Shown here: positions 10,656 through 21,579 of the stretch, piece by piece | How the letters are laid out: each line of letters starts with the position of its first letter | How positions within the stretch are numbered: the stretch's first letter is position 1 | Source: Maea johnstoni | Lineage: Eukaryota; Annelida; Polychaeta; Spionida; Magelonidae | Direction of reading: 5' to 3' | Assembly (NCBI GenBank): GCA_963942565.1 | Contig: OZ012700.1 | Span: 7,520,401 to 7,584,400, forward strand | Length of the DNA stretch: 64,000 nt | The notes under the pieces: model-generated | The model's input: the letters and a program-made list of their open reading frames with translations, nothing else | What the model was told of the DNA's origin: nothing | Databases searched by the model: none | Made by a program: the position numbers and the translations under genes

Positions 10656-12936
10656 AGTTTGATGCAGACAAGCAGGCAGTCTGTTGTCAGCTTGAAACCT
10701 TATCAAATCATCATTTTAGCACTAATTTAGCATTCATTAACTTGCACAATATTGCAAAAACAGTTTTCTGAAGGGATTTTGTGGGGTAAAGATGGTTATT
10801 CCGCAACAGTAACAATAACACATTTACCTAAATTGACTGGTTCATGCCTATATATGATTGAAATATCTAAATGACTAGTTTCTTATCTTTAACTTAAGTA
10901 TTTACTTAAGAGTTTGCATATGGGCTCGATCAAGCTGGCATGGAATCACACTTTTGCTGTTCAAGCTTAGATATCCTTTTAAGGGAAAAAGTTAGGGCTT
11001 TAGGGCTTTGAAAGTTCTTTTAAATGAATGAAGTTCCAACTTTCAAAGGAAATGTTTTTTGGGGTGAAGGGGCTTTAGGGCTTTGGAAGTTCTTTTAAAT
11101 GAATGAAGTTCCAACTTTCCCAGGAAATGTTTTTTGGGGTGAAAAAGTGTTAAAACATGCCTATTACAGAATCACTCAAAATTAGCATCTGTTTTCTACC
11201 ACTTTAATTAAATACCACTTTCATGCTGTTCCTGCCACTTTTTTCCAAAATTTTCTTAATCATGCTGTAGGTAAATTTGTTTTGCACTGATTTCACCACA
11301 AAGTATGAGTTGAATAAGTTAAGTGAACTTTATTCAAGAAACTTTGACATGGTTTTGTTACGGAATCACATTTACCCTTTGTTGCGGAATCACATTTTCT
11401 CTAAGTATCAATATCTTTCATTAGAAGAGTGCTCTATGGTGAAATTTTCTGCTTTAATAAAAAGTTAAGTTAGTCTACTGATATAAAGACATAAATTTTA
11501 ACTGAAGGGAACACTAAATTATGAATTACATGGCAGCAGAGGGTGAGTTTTATGTGTCTCTGATGGTAGGTAACAGATGGCAGTGTCTCATGTTAGAGGG
11601 TCTACTTCAGCATAAGGGCAATTGTTAGGCCATTAGAACATATTAGTTCTAATTGATTTAACATTGAAGCTTCTTATAAATAGATCATAATAATCTGAAA
11701 AGGTTTTGAAAAGATTGATGTTACTTTCTGTATTCTCAGAGGTAGATTTCACTCCCTACCTGGTCAGTTTATATCACTTTCTGTACAAATCAAGGTTGTT
11801 GGTATGCCCCAGACAATGGGGATTCTGTTTTTCTTCCACTATCCCCTCTCATTAACACCCCTTATTGTTCAGTCTGGGGAAAGAGGATATGATTTGGGGG
11901 GAAATTGCATCCACACTGCATTATTAACTGAATGGGTGGCTTCAGTATTAGAGATGTAGAGGTGAATGGAGGTCAGATTGCATTTGTAGACAGGATGAAG
12001 GTGTCTAGGTGCCAAGGTACACATCTGTACACTTACCAATTGCTATCAAACTAGCTAAGTTATGAATGAATTATGAACATTTATAGTTAATGCCCAGTTT
12101 GCTAAATAATTAAAAATAACTTTGTAGTAATTCTTTTTAAACATGCTTTTGTGATCTTATTAACTGTTGGATATTTTTTCTGGAGCAGATCATACATGTC
12201 TATTGGATGAATTATGAATCTTGGAAATATAGTTTTTAAAATCATTTTGTCTGTAACATATCATTTAAACTGCTGATCTATGACTGGCTGTCTCACACGA
12301 GTCTTCCATATGATTACATTCAGTCTCTGAGTGATGTAACAACATTTTGTTCGAGATCTGAGAAATGTTTTATGTACTGAATCCTTCCCCTTCTCCACTT
12401 GTGACAAAGGTTTCCTGTCCACAACAGTGTGTAAGTTTCATCTGAAACATTGAATAAATTCCTCTAAAGTTTAAAGCGGGTGGTGAAATTTTTAAATATA
12501 TCCATAAGTAGAGACTTCGGGATCTGGGCTATATTGACCAAATGCTCAACTTCAATCTTCTTTACTTGAAGGAAAATCTGTTTTTTTGTGATGGTATCTA
12601 AAATCTCTGTCGAAGAGCTTTCCTGTTCACCACAGATATACATTCTCTAAAATCTACTACTTTGCAAAAGTCTGGAACAAAGAGGGTTCAAGAATGATAT
12701 TACTATAAGATAAAACAACCAAATGAGGGAGCAAGTTTTCCTGAATTTGAGGAAAAATATTGAACTCAATATTATGAAATTCCATCTGCAACAATTTGAA
12801 TAGCTTGATATGGCCCATTACAACCATGAACATGCATGTACTTAGTGAAATACATGCCTGTTAAAAAGTCACTGAATTTATACTAGAGTGAAAACAGTTC
12901 AATTTTATTTTTGAAAATGTCTTTTTAAAGGGTTAC
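10656..12936. other. No gene seen; 75 bp tandem duplication
   Basis: The only clear structure is a 75 bp direct duplication at 10995-11144 (GGGCTTTAGGGCTTTG start), each copy containing a small inverted repeat (AAAGTTC...GAACTTT type). No coding region is supported. Confidence 0.55.
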
Positions 12937-13024
12937 TCACAAAATTATTTGGGTGTCCTGATGGGTGATTTTTGAGGCAGTCGGTATTCAAATGAGGCAG
13001 AGATGCCCCGCTGGCCAGCTTAAT
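12937..13024. mobile_element. hAT-like MITE end fragment
   Basis: The stretch TTTGGGTGTCCTGATGGGTG through GATGCCCCGCTGGCCAGC resembles the right end of the element at 19934-20242 (TTTTGGGTGTCCTGAGGGATG through GATGCCCAGACGCTCTGCTGGC). Only this end is recognisable here. Confidence 0.45.
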
Positions 13025-13612
13025 TATACTTTAATTTAAAACTGTGTGAATGCTTTAAAAAGGTAGTTTTGAGTTACTTGTTTATAAAGAACTTAATCTG
13101 ATTTCCTTGTACAGCTTAGTCCTAGTCCTAAGCGTTTTGATGCCATATTGAAACTACTACTTGATAATGGACACATACCTTTTTTTTCAAAATTTTGTGC
13201 ACAATGTCTCATTCTAAATATGGAAACTATCAGTCAATACTTATGTTAAAGATAAGATAACAAACTAGTCCATTTAAAGAATATCCAAGACATCTATAGG
13301 CTTTAACCAGTCAATTTATCAAATATGTGATTTTGTAATGGTACAGAATCACCAACTTCAGCCCCCACAAAAACACCTTTCAAAAAATTATTTTTCAAAA
13401 GTGTGCCCCTTATAGTTAAGTCAGTGTCAAAATGCTTTTTTCTATGAAGTTTCATAGTAAATATCCAATCTGAACATTTTCAAAAATTAAGAAGATGCTC
13501 TTTTTCTGTAACAGGATCACATGTTACGGAATCACAGATCACCATATTTCAAAATTCATAAAAAACACCCCAAAACATAATATTCAATCCTATATCTATT
13601 GGCACAGTCTAA

Positions 13613-13682
13613 GATGCTTTAGATGATACAATTAGACCTGGGAAGATCTCTTCCTAGGTCTAATTGTATCATCTAGAGCAAT
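13613..13682. repeat. Near-perfect hairpin, ~30 bp stem
   Basis: AGATGATACAATTAGACC (from 13621) pairs with GGTCTAATTGTATCATCT (to 13674) around a short GGGAAGATCTCTTCC centre. Pairing continues outwards with TGCTTT/AGAGCA and one mismatch. It could be a small foldback MITE relic; transcription is unknown. Confidence 0.8.
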
Positions 13683-13947
13683 ATTGAAGATCATAAGATG
13701 GTTTTACAAGAAAATATGGTGGTTTTAACATTTTGTGAAATGCCACTGTCAGAAAGGCGTTGAACAAACCAACAAACAGACACCCGGCACAGTAAAATGT
13801 TCATAACTTTTTCATAAGGGGGGGTACAGTGAATCTGACCAAAGATCCAGAAACTTCAGACTTCTAGCTTTCCAAATATATAAGAGAAATACTGCTAATA
13901 TGAAATTTATTTTTTTGTCTTAAATGCTAACTTCAACTTGATCAAGC

Positions 13948-15282
<1,335 letters not shown>

Positions 15283-15299
15283 TATTTTTATTTTTTCAG
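15283..15299 (+). other. Putative 3' splice site before zinc-finger exon
   Basis: A long pyrimidine tract ends in TTTTTTCAG at 15299, about 215 bp before the ATG of the zinc-finger frame. This suggests a 5' UTR intron with the whole coding region in one exon. The in-frame ATG at 15304 soon meets a stop. Confidence 0.5.
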
Positions 15300-15512
15300 A
15301 TCATGCTCTTCAGGAACTGCTATTTGAGAGCCTTCAGTTGAGATGACTATTTTCTGATTTCTGCAAAAACTATAGTTGTCCTAAAACTATAACATTTGGC
15401 TGTGCAAGATCAACGAAGAGTTATTTAAAAGACACACTATTCCTATAAACAAATTCAGCAAATCCACAACTCCCAGATATTACTAGGACAGTTTCTTAAA
15501 GGAGCAGTGACT

Positions 15513-17603
15513 ATGGAAATCCCATTCCAGTGTGAGATATATGAAAAAACATTCTCTAGTGCTTCATCTCTGACTTGTCATAAAAGTATTCACTCAAGGG
15601 AAACAGCATTCCAGGGAGAGGTATGTGAGAAAAAATTCCTCCAGTCATCAAATCTGACAGGACATAAAAAAATTCACACTGGGGAAAGACCATTCAAGTG
15701 TGAGCTATGTGATATAACATTCATTAGTGCTTCAGTTCTGGCACAACATAAAAGGATTCACACTGGGGAAAGACCATTCAAGTGTGAGCTATGTGATATA
15801 ACATTCATTAGTGGTTCAGTTCTGGCACGACATAACAGGATTCACACTGGGGAAAGACCATTCAAGTGTGAGCTATGTGATATAACATTCATTAGTGGTT
15901 CAGTTCTGGCACGACATAAAAGGATTCACACTGGGGAAAGACCATTCAAGTGTGAGATATGTGATAAGACATTCTCATATTCAACAAGTCTGACACGGCA
16001 TAAAAGTATTCACACAGGGGAAAAACCATTCCAGTGTGAGATACGCGAAAAAACCTCACAGTCTGCGGACTTGAAAGACCATAAAAGGAATCACACAGTG
16101 GAAAGACCATTCCAGCGTGAGATATGTGATAAGAAATTCAACCAGTCATCAAATCTGATAAAACATAAAAGGAGTCACACTGGGGAAAGACCATTCAATT
16201 GTGAAATATGTGATATAACATTCATTAGTGGTTCACTTCTGGCACGACATAAAAGGATTCACACTGGGGAAAGACCATTCAAGTGTGAGATATGTGATAA
16301 AGCATTCTCACAATTAGCAACCCTGAAGGGGCATAAAATGATTCACACAGGGGAAAAGCCATTCCGGTGTGAGATATGCGATAAAGCATTCTCACAATTA
16401 GCGACCCTGAAGGGGCATAAAATGATTCACACAGGGGAAAGGCCATTTCAGTGTGAGATATGTGATAAGAAATTCAACCTGTCTTCAAATCTGAGACAAC
16501 ATAAAAGGAAAGTGATGTGTCATAAGACATTCTCACAGTTAGGACATCTGACACAGCATAAAAGGATTCCCACAGCGGGAAAAACATTCCAGTGTGAAAT
16601 ATGTGATAAAACATTCTCACAGTTGGGAAATCTGACAAAGCATAAAGAGAGTCACACAGGGGAAAGTCCATTCCTGTGTGAATTCTGTCATAAAGCATAC
16701 GATACAATGCAACTGCTGGTATGCCATAAAAAGGTTCATACAGTAAAGGAATCATTCCAGTGTGAAATATGTGATAAAAAATTCTCACGGTTGGAAAATC
16801 TGACAATGCATAAAAAGAGTCACACAGGGGAAAGTCCATTCCCGTGTGAATTCTGTCATAAAGCATACAATACAATGCAACTGCTGGTATGCCATAAAAA
16901 GGTTCACACAGTAAAAGGAACATCTAAGGCTAAACCTTGTGATGAGGGACAGGCCCAGACATTGGCATCGAAAGAGCCTACAACTATTCATACAGTGGAA
17001 AAGCCATTTAAGTGTGAGTTATATGATGAAGCATTCTCTTCATCACAAGAGCTGATGCAACATGAGGAAATTCACAGATTTAAAAGGCCATTCAAGTGTG
17101 GGCAGTGTGGTGAAGCATTCTCTTTTTCAAAAGAGCTGATGGAACATGAGATAAAACACAGATATGACCGACCATTTAAATGTGGGCTATGTGGTGAAAC
17201 ATTCTCACAGGCTTCAGGTCTGTCACAGCATCATAGTCAACACAACAAGATCGGTACTAGTAAGAGAACCATTCAGTGTGAAAATTGTCCTAAGACGTTT
17301 ACCACTTCCTCGTCTCTGCTGCGCCATAAGAGGTTACGCTGCAAGCAAACCCCTCACACCAAAGCTCCAGAGTCAGCAGAACCACATCAGTGGGTTGTTG
17401 TGAACGGCGAGTGTGTTCCTATTAAACAGGAGAAGAAAGACGATACCAGCAACCTATCCATTAAACAGGAAAACCAGGATATGAGTACTGTTGGGAAAGG
17501 ACAGTGTGTTCCTATTGAACAAAAGGTGACAGATAATACCAGCAACCTATCCATTAAACAGGAAAACCAGGATATGAGTACTGTTGTGAAAGGATACTTC
17601 TAG
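15513..17603 (+). CDS. C2H2 zinc-finger protein, ~20 fingers
   Basis: The frame encodes 696 residues made almost wholly of 28-residue C2H2 fingers with HTGE(R/K)P linkers, so it is a predicted nuclear DNA-binding regulator. About fourteen fingers keep C-x2-C...H-x3-H. Others have lost a ligand: finger 1 reads CEIY, finger 2 FQGEVC, finger 7 CEIR, finger 8 FQREIC, and one junction (HKRKVMCHKTF) has lost about nine residues in frame. The last finger ends in HKRLRC (C2HC). Recognition helices of fingers 4, 5 and 9 are nearly alike (SGSVLARH/SGSLLARH), as are 10 and 11 (QLATLKGH). Two adjacent two-finger blocks (13-14 and 15-16) are duplicates. The tail has QWVVVNGECVPIKQE and two SIKQEN repeats, shared with the gene at 58622-59683. 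I chose the ATG at 15513; the frame extends two codons upstream but only to a GTG. No KRAB, BTB or SCAN domain is visible. The exact gene name is not recognisable. Confidence 0.85.
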   Translation: MEIPFQCEIYEKTFSSASSLTCHKSIHSRETAFQGEVCEKKFLQSSNLTGHKKIHTGERPFKCELCDITFISASVLAQHKRIHTGERPFKCELCDITFISGSVLARHNRIHTGERPFKCELCDITFISGSVLARHKRIHTGERPFKCEICDKTFSYSTSLTRHKSIHTGEKPFQCEIREKTSQSADLKDHKRNHTVERPFQREICDKKFNQSSNLIKHKRSHTGERPFNCEICDITFISGSLLARHKRIHTGERPFKCEICDKAFSQLATLKGHKMIHTGEKPFRCEICDKAFSQLATLKGHKMIHTGERPFQCEICDKKFNLSSNLRQHKRKVMCHKTFSQLGHLTQHKRIPTAGKTFQCEICDKTFSQLGNLTKHKESHTGESPFLCEFCHKAYDTMQLLVCHKKVHTVKESFQCEICDKKFSRLENLTMHKKSHTGESPFPCEFCHKAYNTMQLLVCHKKVHTVKGTSKAKPCDEGQAQTLASKEPTTIHTVEKPFKCELYDEAFSSSQELMQHEEIHRFKRPFKCGQCGEAFSFSKELMEHEIKHRYDRPFKCGLCGETFSQASGLSQHHSQHNKIGTSKRTIQCENCPKTFTTSSSLLRHKRLRCKQTPHTKAPESAEPHQWVVVNGECVPIKQEKKDDTSNLSIKQENQDMSTVGKGQCVPIEQKVTDNTSNLSIKQENQDMSTVVKGYF

Positions 17604-17695
17604 CAATCTGTCCATTAAACAGGAAAACCAGGATATGATTACTGTTGTGAAAGGAGTGTATGTTCCTATTAATCAGGAGGTGACACTATAGATGA
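17395..17695 (+). repeat. Minisatellite coding the zinc-finger tail, running past the stop
   Basis: The tail consists of repeats encoding C-V-P-I-(K/E)-Q followed by TSNLSIKQENQDMSTV. After the stop at 17601-17603 the DNA repeat goes on: SNLSIKQENQDM is readable again in a shifted frame, followed by V-Y-V-P-I-N-Q-E and a stop near 17690. A one-base length change in the last copy therefore shortened the protein by roughly 30 residues relative to its repeat array. Confidence 0.8.
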
Positions 17696-17881
17696 TACTA
17701 GCAACCTAAATGAAAACCTAGGTACTTTATATGTTGATACCCAAGAGAGTTTCTCTGACAGGCTTTGATAGGCTCTTGGAAGAAATCAGCTAGGATTTTG
17801 AAATACCCAGAAATTCTGTTAAGTCAGCATATTTGATGTTTAACTGGCTGTGATATTTCCTCACTTACCAAGGGCTAGTAG

Positions 17882-18193
17882 CAAGGTCTTAGCTTGGATA
17901 TCAAAAATGCCTGTCCAAAACAGCAATTTCAAATATTCTGCCCGTCCAGATTTAGCTATTTATCTACTTCAAATCTTTATAACAACTTCATTTTGATAGC
18001 ATATTGTGTTGAAAAGGGCAATTTACACTTCAGCTTTGTCTCAGAAGATCTTTAGATGGTAAAATATGTGGTTTTTACCCCCAAAAATTCTCAATTAAAG
18101 ATTCTTCTTAAAAAATTTGCTTGTCCAAAAATTGGATTTTCAGGAAACTGCCCGTCCAAAAGACAGACAAGACAGGTCCTGGCAAAGTCCTTG
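17882..18193. mobile_element. hAT-like MITE, 312 bp
   Basis: The left end starts CAAGGTCTTAGCTTGGA. The right end read inwards is CAAGGACTTTGCCAGGA. The flanks GCTAGTAG (17874-17881) and GCTAGGAG (18194-18201) match at 7 of 8 bases, as expected for a hAT target duplication. It lies about 280 bp past the zinc-finger stop. No coding capacity. Confidence 0.65.
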
Positions 18194-18386
18194 GCTAGGA
18201 GGCTGCCTTTGCTTTGGAGCCCTATGGTGTGTTGCAGGGGTTCCACAATTAGCCAGCTTGTCTTTTGGACTGACAGTTTTCTGATAAATTTCTTTTTAGA
18301 CTGGCATCAATATCTATATGAAATAAGGAACTTGTCACAATCCATCAGAAGTCCATGGAGTAAAGGCTAATTGCACAGCTGTTTAG

Positions 18387-18611
18387 CCCATTAACACTCA
18401 GACCAGCCAAAACAGGCCTGACACATTTGGAAATATATTAATACTTATAAAAGTATTCTCTGGAAAGCACATGAAAGAGAAATGTTTATCAGAAGCCAAA
18501 CTACAACTCTCCTTCAAATATTTTGTGAACTTTCGCTTTGTTCTCAAGTTATTTTCAAAAGTATGAAAGTAGCAGACGTTAGGTTCTGGTGGCGCTCTGA
18601 GTGTGAATGGG
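18387..18611. mobile_element. TTAA-target MITE, CCCATTAACACTCAG family (copy 1)
   Basis: The ends are CCCATTAACACTCAG and its near reverse complement CTCTGAGTGTGAATGGG. The flanks are TTAG on the left (one change from TTAA) and TTAA on the right. The interior matches the copy at 54254-54475 in the opposite orientation, including CTACAACTCTCCTTCAAATA. CCC ends with TTAA targets point to a piggyBac-type non-autonomous family. Confidence 0.75.
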
Positions 18612-19156
18612 TTAACATTTCCGCTCGGATCCTTGGGGCTTATGGGGCGTATGGATCTTCCTTGTAAAATGGTCCTAAATGATCTAGATGTCCGTTTTGA
18701 CCATGCTGGTTAATTTGACTAATATTTTCATCTCATTTTTTGGCTGAAAGTGAATAACGACAGTCTTCGAAGCCAGTGTTTTAGAATATGACAGATATGA
18801 ACATCCTTTAGCTAGAAGATCATGTCACAGGTACCATGAATCATGACAGGACCTGAAAACCAACATTTACTATGTAAACCATGTTTTTTTAGTAATTTTG
18901 AGGCATATGGCAACATTCAATTAAAAAAAATACTCATCATGTAGATACTTTGTGGAGGTAGGACCTTGGACCTTACCAAAGACGTGAATGATCAAATGGT
19001 AAAGTCTGATTATCAAGTAACAGGTTAGTCTTAACATTTTGCCAAAAGCACAAAAACAGCCAGGTTCCTTTAACTGTGCCCCATCACTTCAAAGTAGCCA
19101 CTTATTGATAAGTTTATCATTATTTGGTAACTATGAGATGCAACATATATAAATAG

Positions 19157-19472
19157 CAGTGTTCACCCTTAACAGGCGCAAATGCTCCTAGATTTTTAGA
19201 TCTGCACCTAGAATATGTGAGTCTAGGCGCAAGAATTGCACCTAGACTTCCTACTCTTCCAACCATATATTTAAGAGTGATGTCAGCTAGATTAAGAAAT
19301 TCAGTCTAAGTTATCACATGCATGGTTTCGAGGAGGATGTCAATCAGGACAGCTGATTGCAAGAGATTTGATTGTAAGACTCGGGCTCCTGATATTTCTT
19401 GTGGGCGCCTAGATTCTTCTTTTGCTAGGCGCCCAAAGAGCACCTTGCAAAATTCTTTAAGATTGACCCCTG
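19157..19472. mobile_element. Probable hAT-like MITE, 316 bp
   Basis: The ends are CAGTGTTCACCCTTAA and, read inwards from the right, CAGGGGTCAATCTTAA. Sub-terminal CCTAG/CTAGG motifs and GGGCGCCTAG are mirrored inside. AATAGCA occurs at both borders (19152-19158, 19474-19480) but overlaps the end on one side, so the exact target is uncertain. Confidence 0.5.
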
Positions 19473-19813
19473 CAATAGCATAAGTGCTGTTATTTTTTTG
19501 TAACAGTGTTCAGTAACCCGGGTTTTAAATAGGGTTCTACCCTGAAGTCAATTAACTATGACATAGTGGCTATTTGAATGGGCGAGTGCGGATATTGAAG
19601 CAAGCAGTTCAATAATGTATATAAACTTACCATTTAGAGTTGGGGCGATCATCAATTATAAGCAATAATTGATTGGTTGCCTCTTTTTTTCTTTTTAGCG
19701 ATTACAAAACTGGCAATCGATAATATTTAGAAAAGGTGACAGTTACTTTGTATGTTTCTTTGGTTGTTTTTTGGTGACCCATTTTAATATATCACCACCT
19801 TTCTTCTTGCTAC

Positions 19814-19852
19814 TAGTAGTAGTAGCAGTAGTCGTAGTAGTAGTAGTTGTTG
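19814..19852. repeat. Trinucleotide (GTA)n microsatellite
   Basis: Imperfect GTA repeats are followed by GTT/ATT triplets. Confidence 0.9.
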
Positions 19853-19933
19853 GTGTTGTTATTATTGAGGTGGTCTGTGGTCAGTCGCACATTTTGAATC
19901 TGGTGCAACAGTTGAACACCCCTGCTATTAATA

Positions 19934-20242
19934 CAGGGTCTTAGCCAGGATTTAGAAATTAGGTGCCCAAAATTAGCAATGGTGTAATCTTTGGTCGTCC
20001 AAATTATCAAAGTATACTCTGATTTCAACCTTAAACATGGATTAATTTATCAAAATAAGGAATAGTATCATTATACAGTGTGATGGGAATTATATGGAGG
20101 GTGGAAAATTCAATCATATGCATGATAATTGACTTTTTTTAGAAATTCCTCACAAAATGTTTTGGGTGTCCTGAGGGATGCTTTTTAAGGGTTTGGGTGT
20201 TCAAAGGATGCCCAGACGCTCTGCTGGCTAAGACAGGGCCTG
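19934..20242. mobile_element. hAT-like MITE, 309 bp
   Basis: The left end is CAGGGTCTTAGCCAGGATT. The right end reads inwards as CAGGCCCTGTCTTAGCCAGC. Both halves resemble the ends at 1021-3246 and 17882-18193. I could not find a clean 8 bp target duplication. The trinucleotide repeat next to it may have arisen later. Confidence 0.55.
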
Positions 20243-20406
20243 CTAACGGGCGATGCTATTATCAAGGAATGGAGAGTTATGATTTCAATATCTGACCAAT
20301 CCCCTCTCCCCCTCATGCAAGCGGATTGATCAGTTATCTTAGGTGATCAAGAGTTCTTATTTGTTTTTTCCCTAAGCTACCCGTTATCTTTAATGGGTAC
20401 TTCAAG

Positions 20407-20449
20407 TACAAAAATTAAGTGTTGAAGTCTTCAACACTTAATTTTTGTA
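20407..20449. repeat. Perfect 43 bp palindrome
   Basis: TACAAAAATTAAGTGTTGAAG is followed after a single T by its exact reverse complement. It could extrude as a cruciform. No matching transposon ends were seen around it. Confidence 0.9.
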
Positions 20450-20600
20450 TCCATTTGCATTATAATTACATCAATAGGTGAAATAAATTGAAATACATTG
20501 TTTCTTAATTTCCCATGGCAGTACCCTTATAGACCCACTTTCCCATGAGGTAGTGGTATATCACACCTACTCTTCTGACCAATCGAATGGGGAGCAATGA

Positions 20601-20789
20601 CCCGTATATTGCTGGTGGCTAATTCAGCTATTACAAAATGATGCCAAGAAACTGAAAAGTTATTGAAACCCTGGCACATGGGTGTTCATCGGAGAGTACT
20701 CAGCGAGAGCTGATTACCAGCATGGCAGGGTTTAAATGGTTTCCGGAAAATTTGTGCTTTGGTCGAAAGTAGCCATAGCTTTGGAAGGG
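20601..20789. mobile_element. TTAA-target MITE, ACTGCTGG/GGCTAAT family (copy 1)
   Basis: It starts CCCGTATATTGCTGGTGGCT and ends AGCCATAGCTTTGGAAGGG followed by TTAA (20790-20793). The interior (ATTACAAAATGATGC, GAAACCCTGGCA, GAGAGTACTCAGCGAGAGCT) matches copies at 36714-36926, 49519-49695 and 50916-51120. The left TTAA is degraded. Confidence 0.75.
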
Positions 20790-21017
20790 TTAATTAAGCT
20801 AGACCATCCCCCAAAAAGCTACGAAGAGAGATGGATCGTGTCTGATGTTAAAACCCCTAGATACTGACATATTTAACATGTCCAAGTATCCCTTTACAAA
20901 TAGTTCATAAATAGTTCATTATCAAAGTTAAGACTTGTCTTTAAGAAAAAGAAAATTCATTTACTAATGTGCATCTTACCTATCAATGTATGTGTATGTA
21001 TGTGTTCACAAAGTAAG

Positions 21018-21564
21018 TGTTGCGTTGTCAGGTATGACAGAAGACTGCTTAATAATCTGTTAAAGTAGCAATGTACTTTGTTAGTGAAGTGTACTACATC
21101 GTGTTTGTGTCTGGTCTCTCTTTACTGTCGGTTAACTTGCTTTATATGTGATTCTAGTGTCACTAAGTGCAGAGTGATATTGAATCCTGGGAGAGTCTGT
21201 TCTGAGAACTACTTTAATTACTTAGTAATAAGATAAGGAACATATGCCTTTTATGACTTTGTACTAAGATAAGGATTAGCTGTCAGGATGTGCACTGGCA
21301 CTCTTTTGATAAGAGGATCTGATTCAACCCTGGTAGTTTAATCATTAATATACTTGACTGTTCAGTGTTATCATATTGAGTTCTTGTCAATTCAAATATC
21401 ATATCAGGATGCTGTAAATCTGTCTTGTTAATAGCTGTGTTCACATTGCCTGTGGGGTTATCTCATGTTGAGCTACTCCTTCACTAGTTATGGAGGAGAG
21501 GTTTCTAGCACGTCACTCCTAGTAAATGTTCACCATTTACTATATTTTTATATATTTTTTTACA
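21018..21564 (-). repeat. LTR of the gypsy fossil (left copy)
   Basis: The 547 bp copy starts TGTTGCGTTGTCAGG and ends TTTTTTACA in plus orientation, so it has TG...CA borders. Its first ~235 bp match the right-hand LTR. Confidence 0.8.
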
Positions 21565-21579
21565 CTCCCTTTTCTTTGA

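Noticed and set aside
15507-15512. Start of the zinc-finger protein at GTG 15507
   Set aside because: A nuclear animal gene is far more likely to use the ATG at 15513.
16474-16923. 149-codon frame antisense to the zinc-finger gene
   Set aside because: It is the shadow of the 84 bp finger repeats on the opposite strand.
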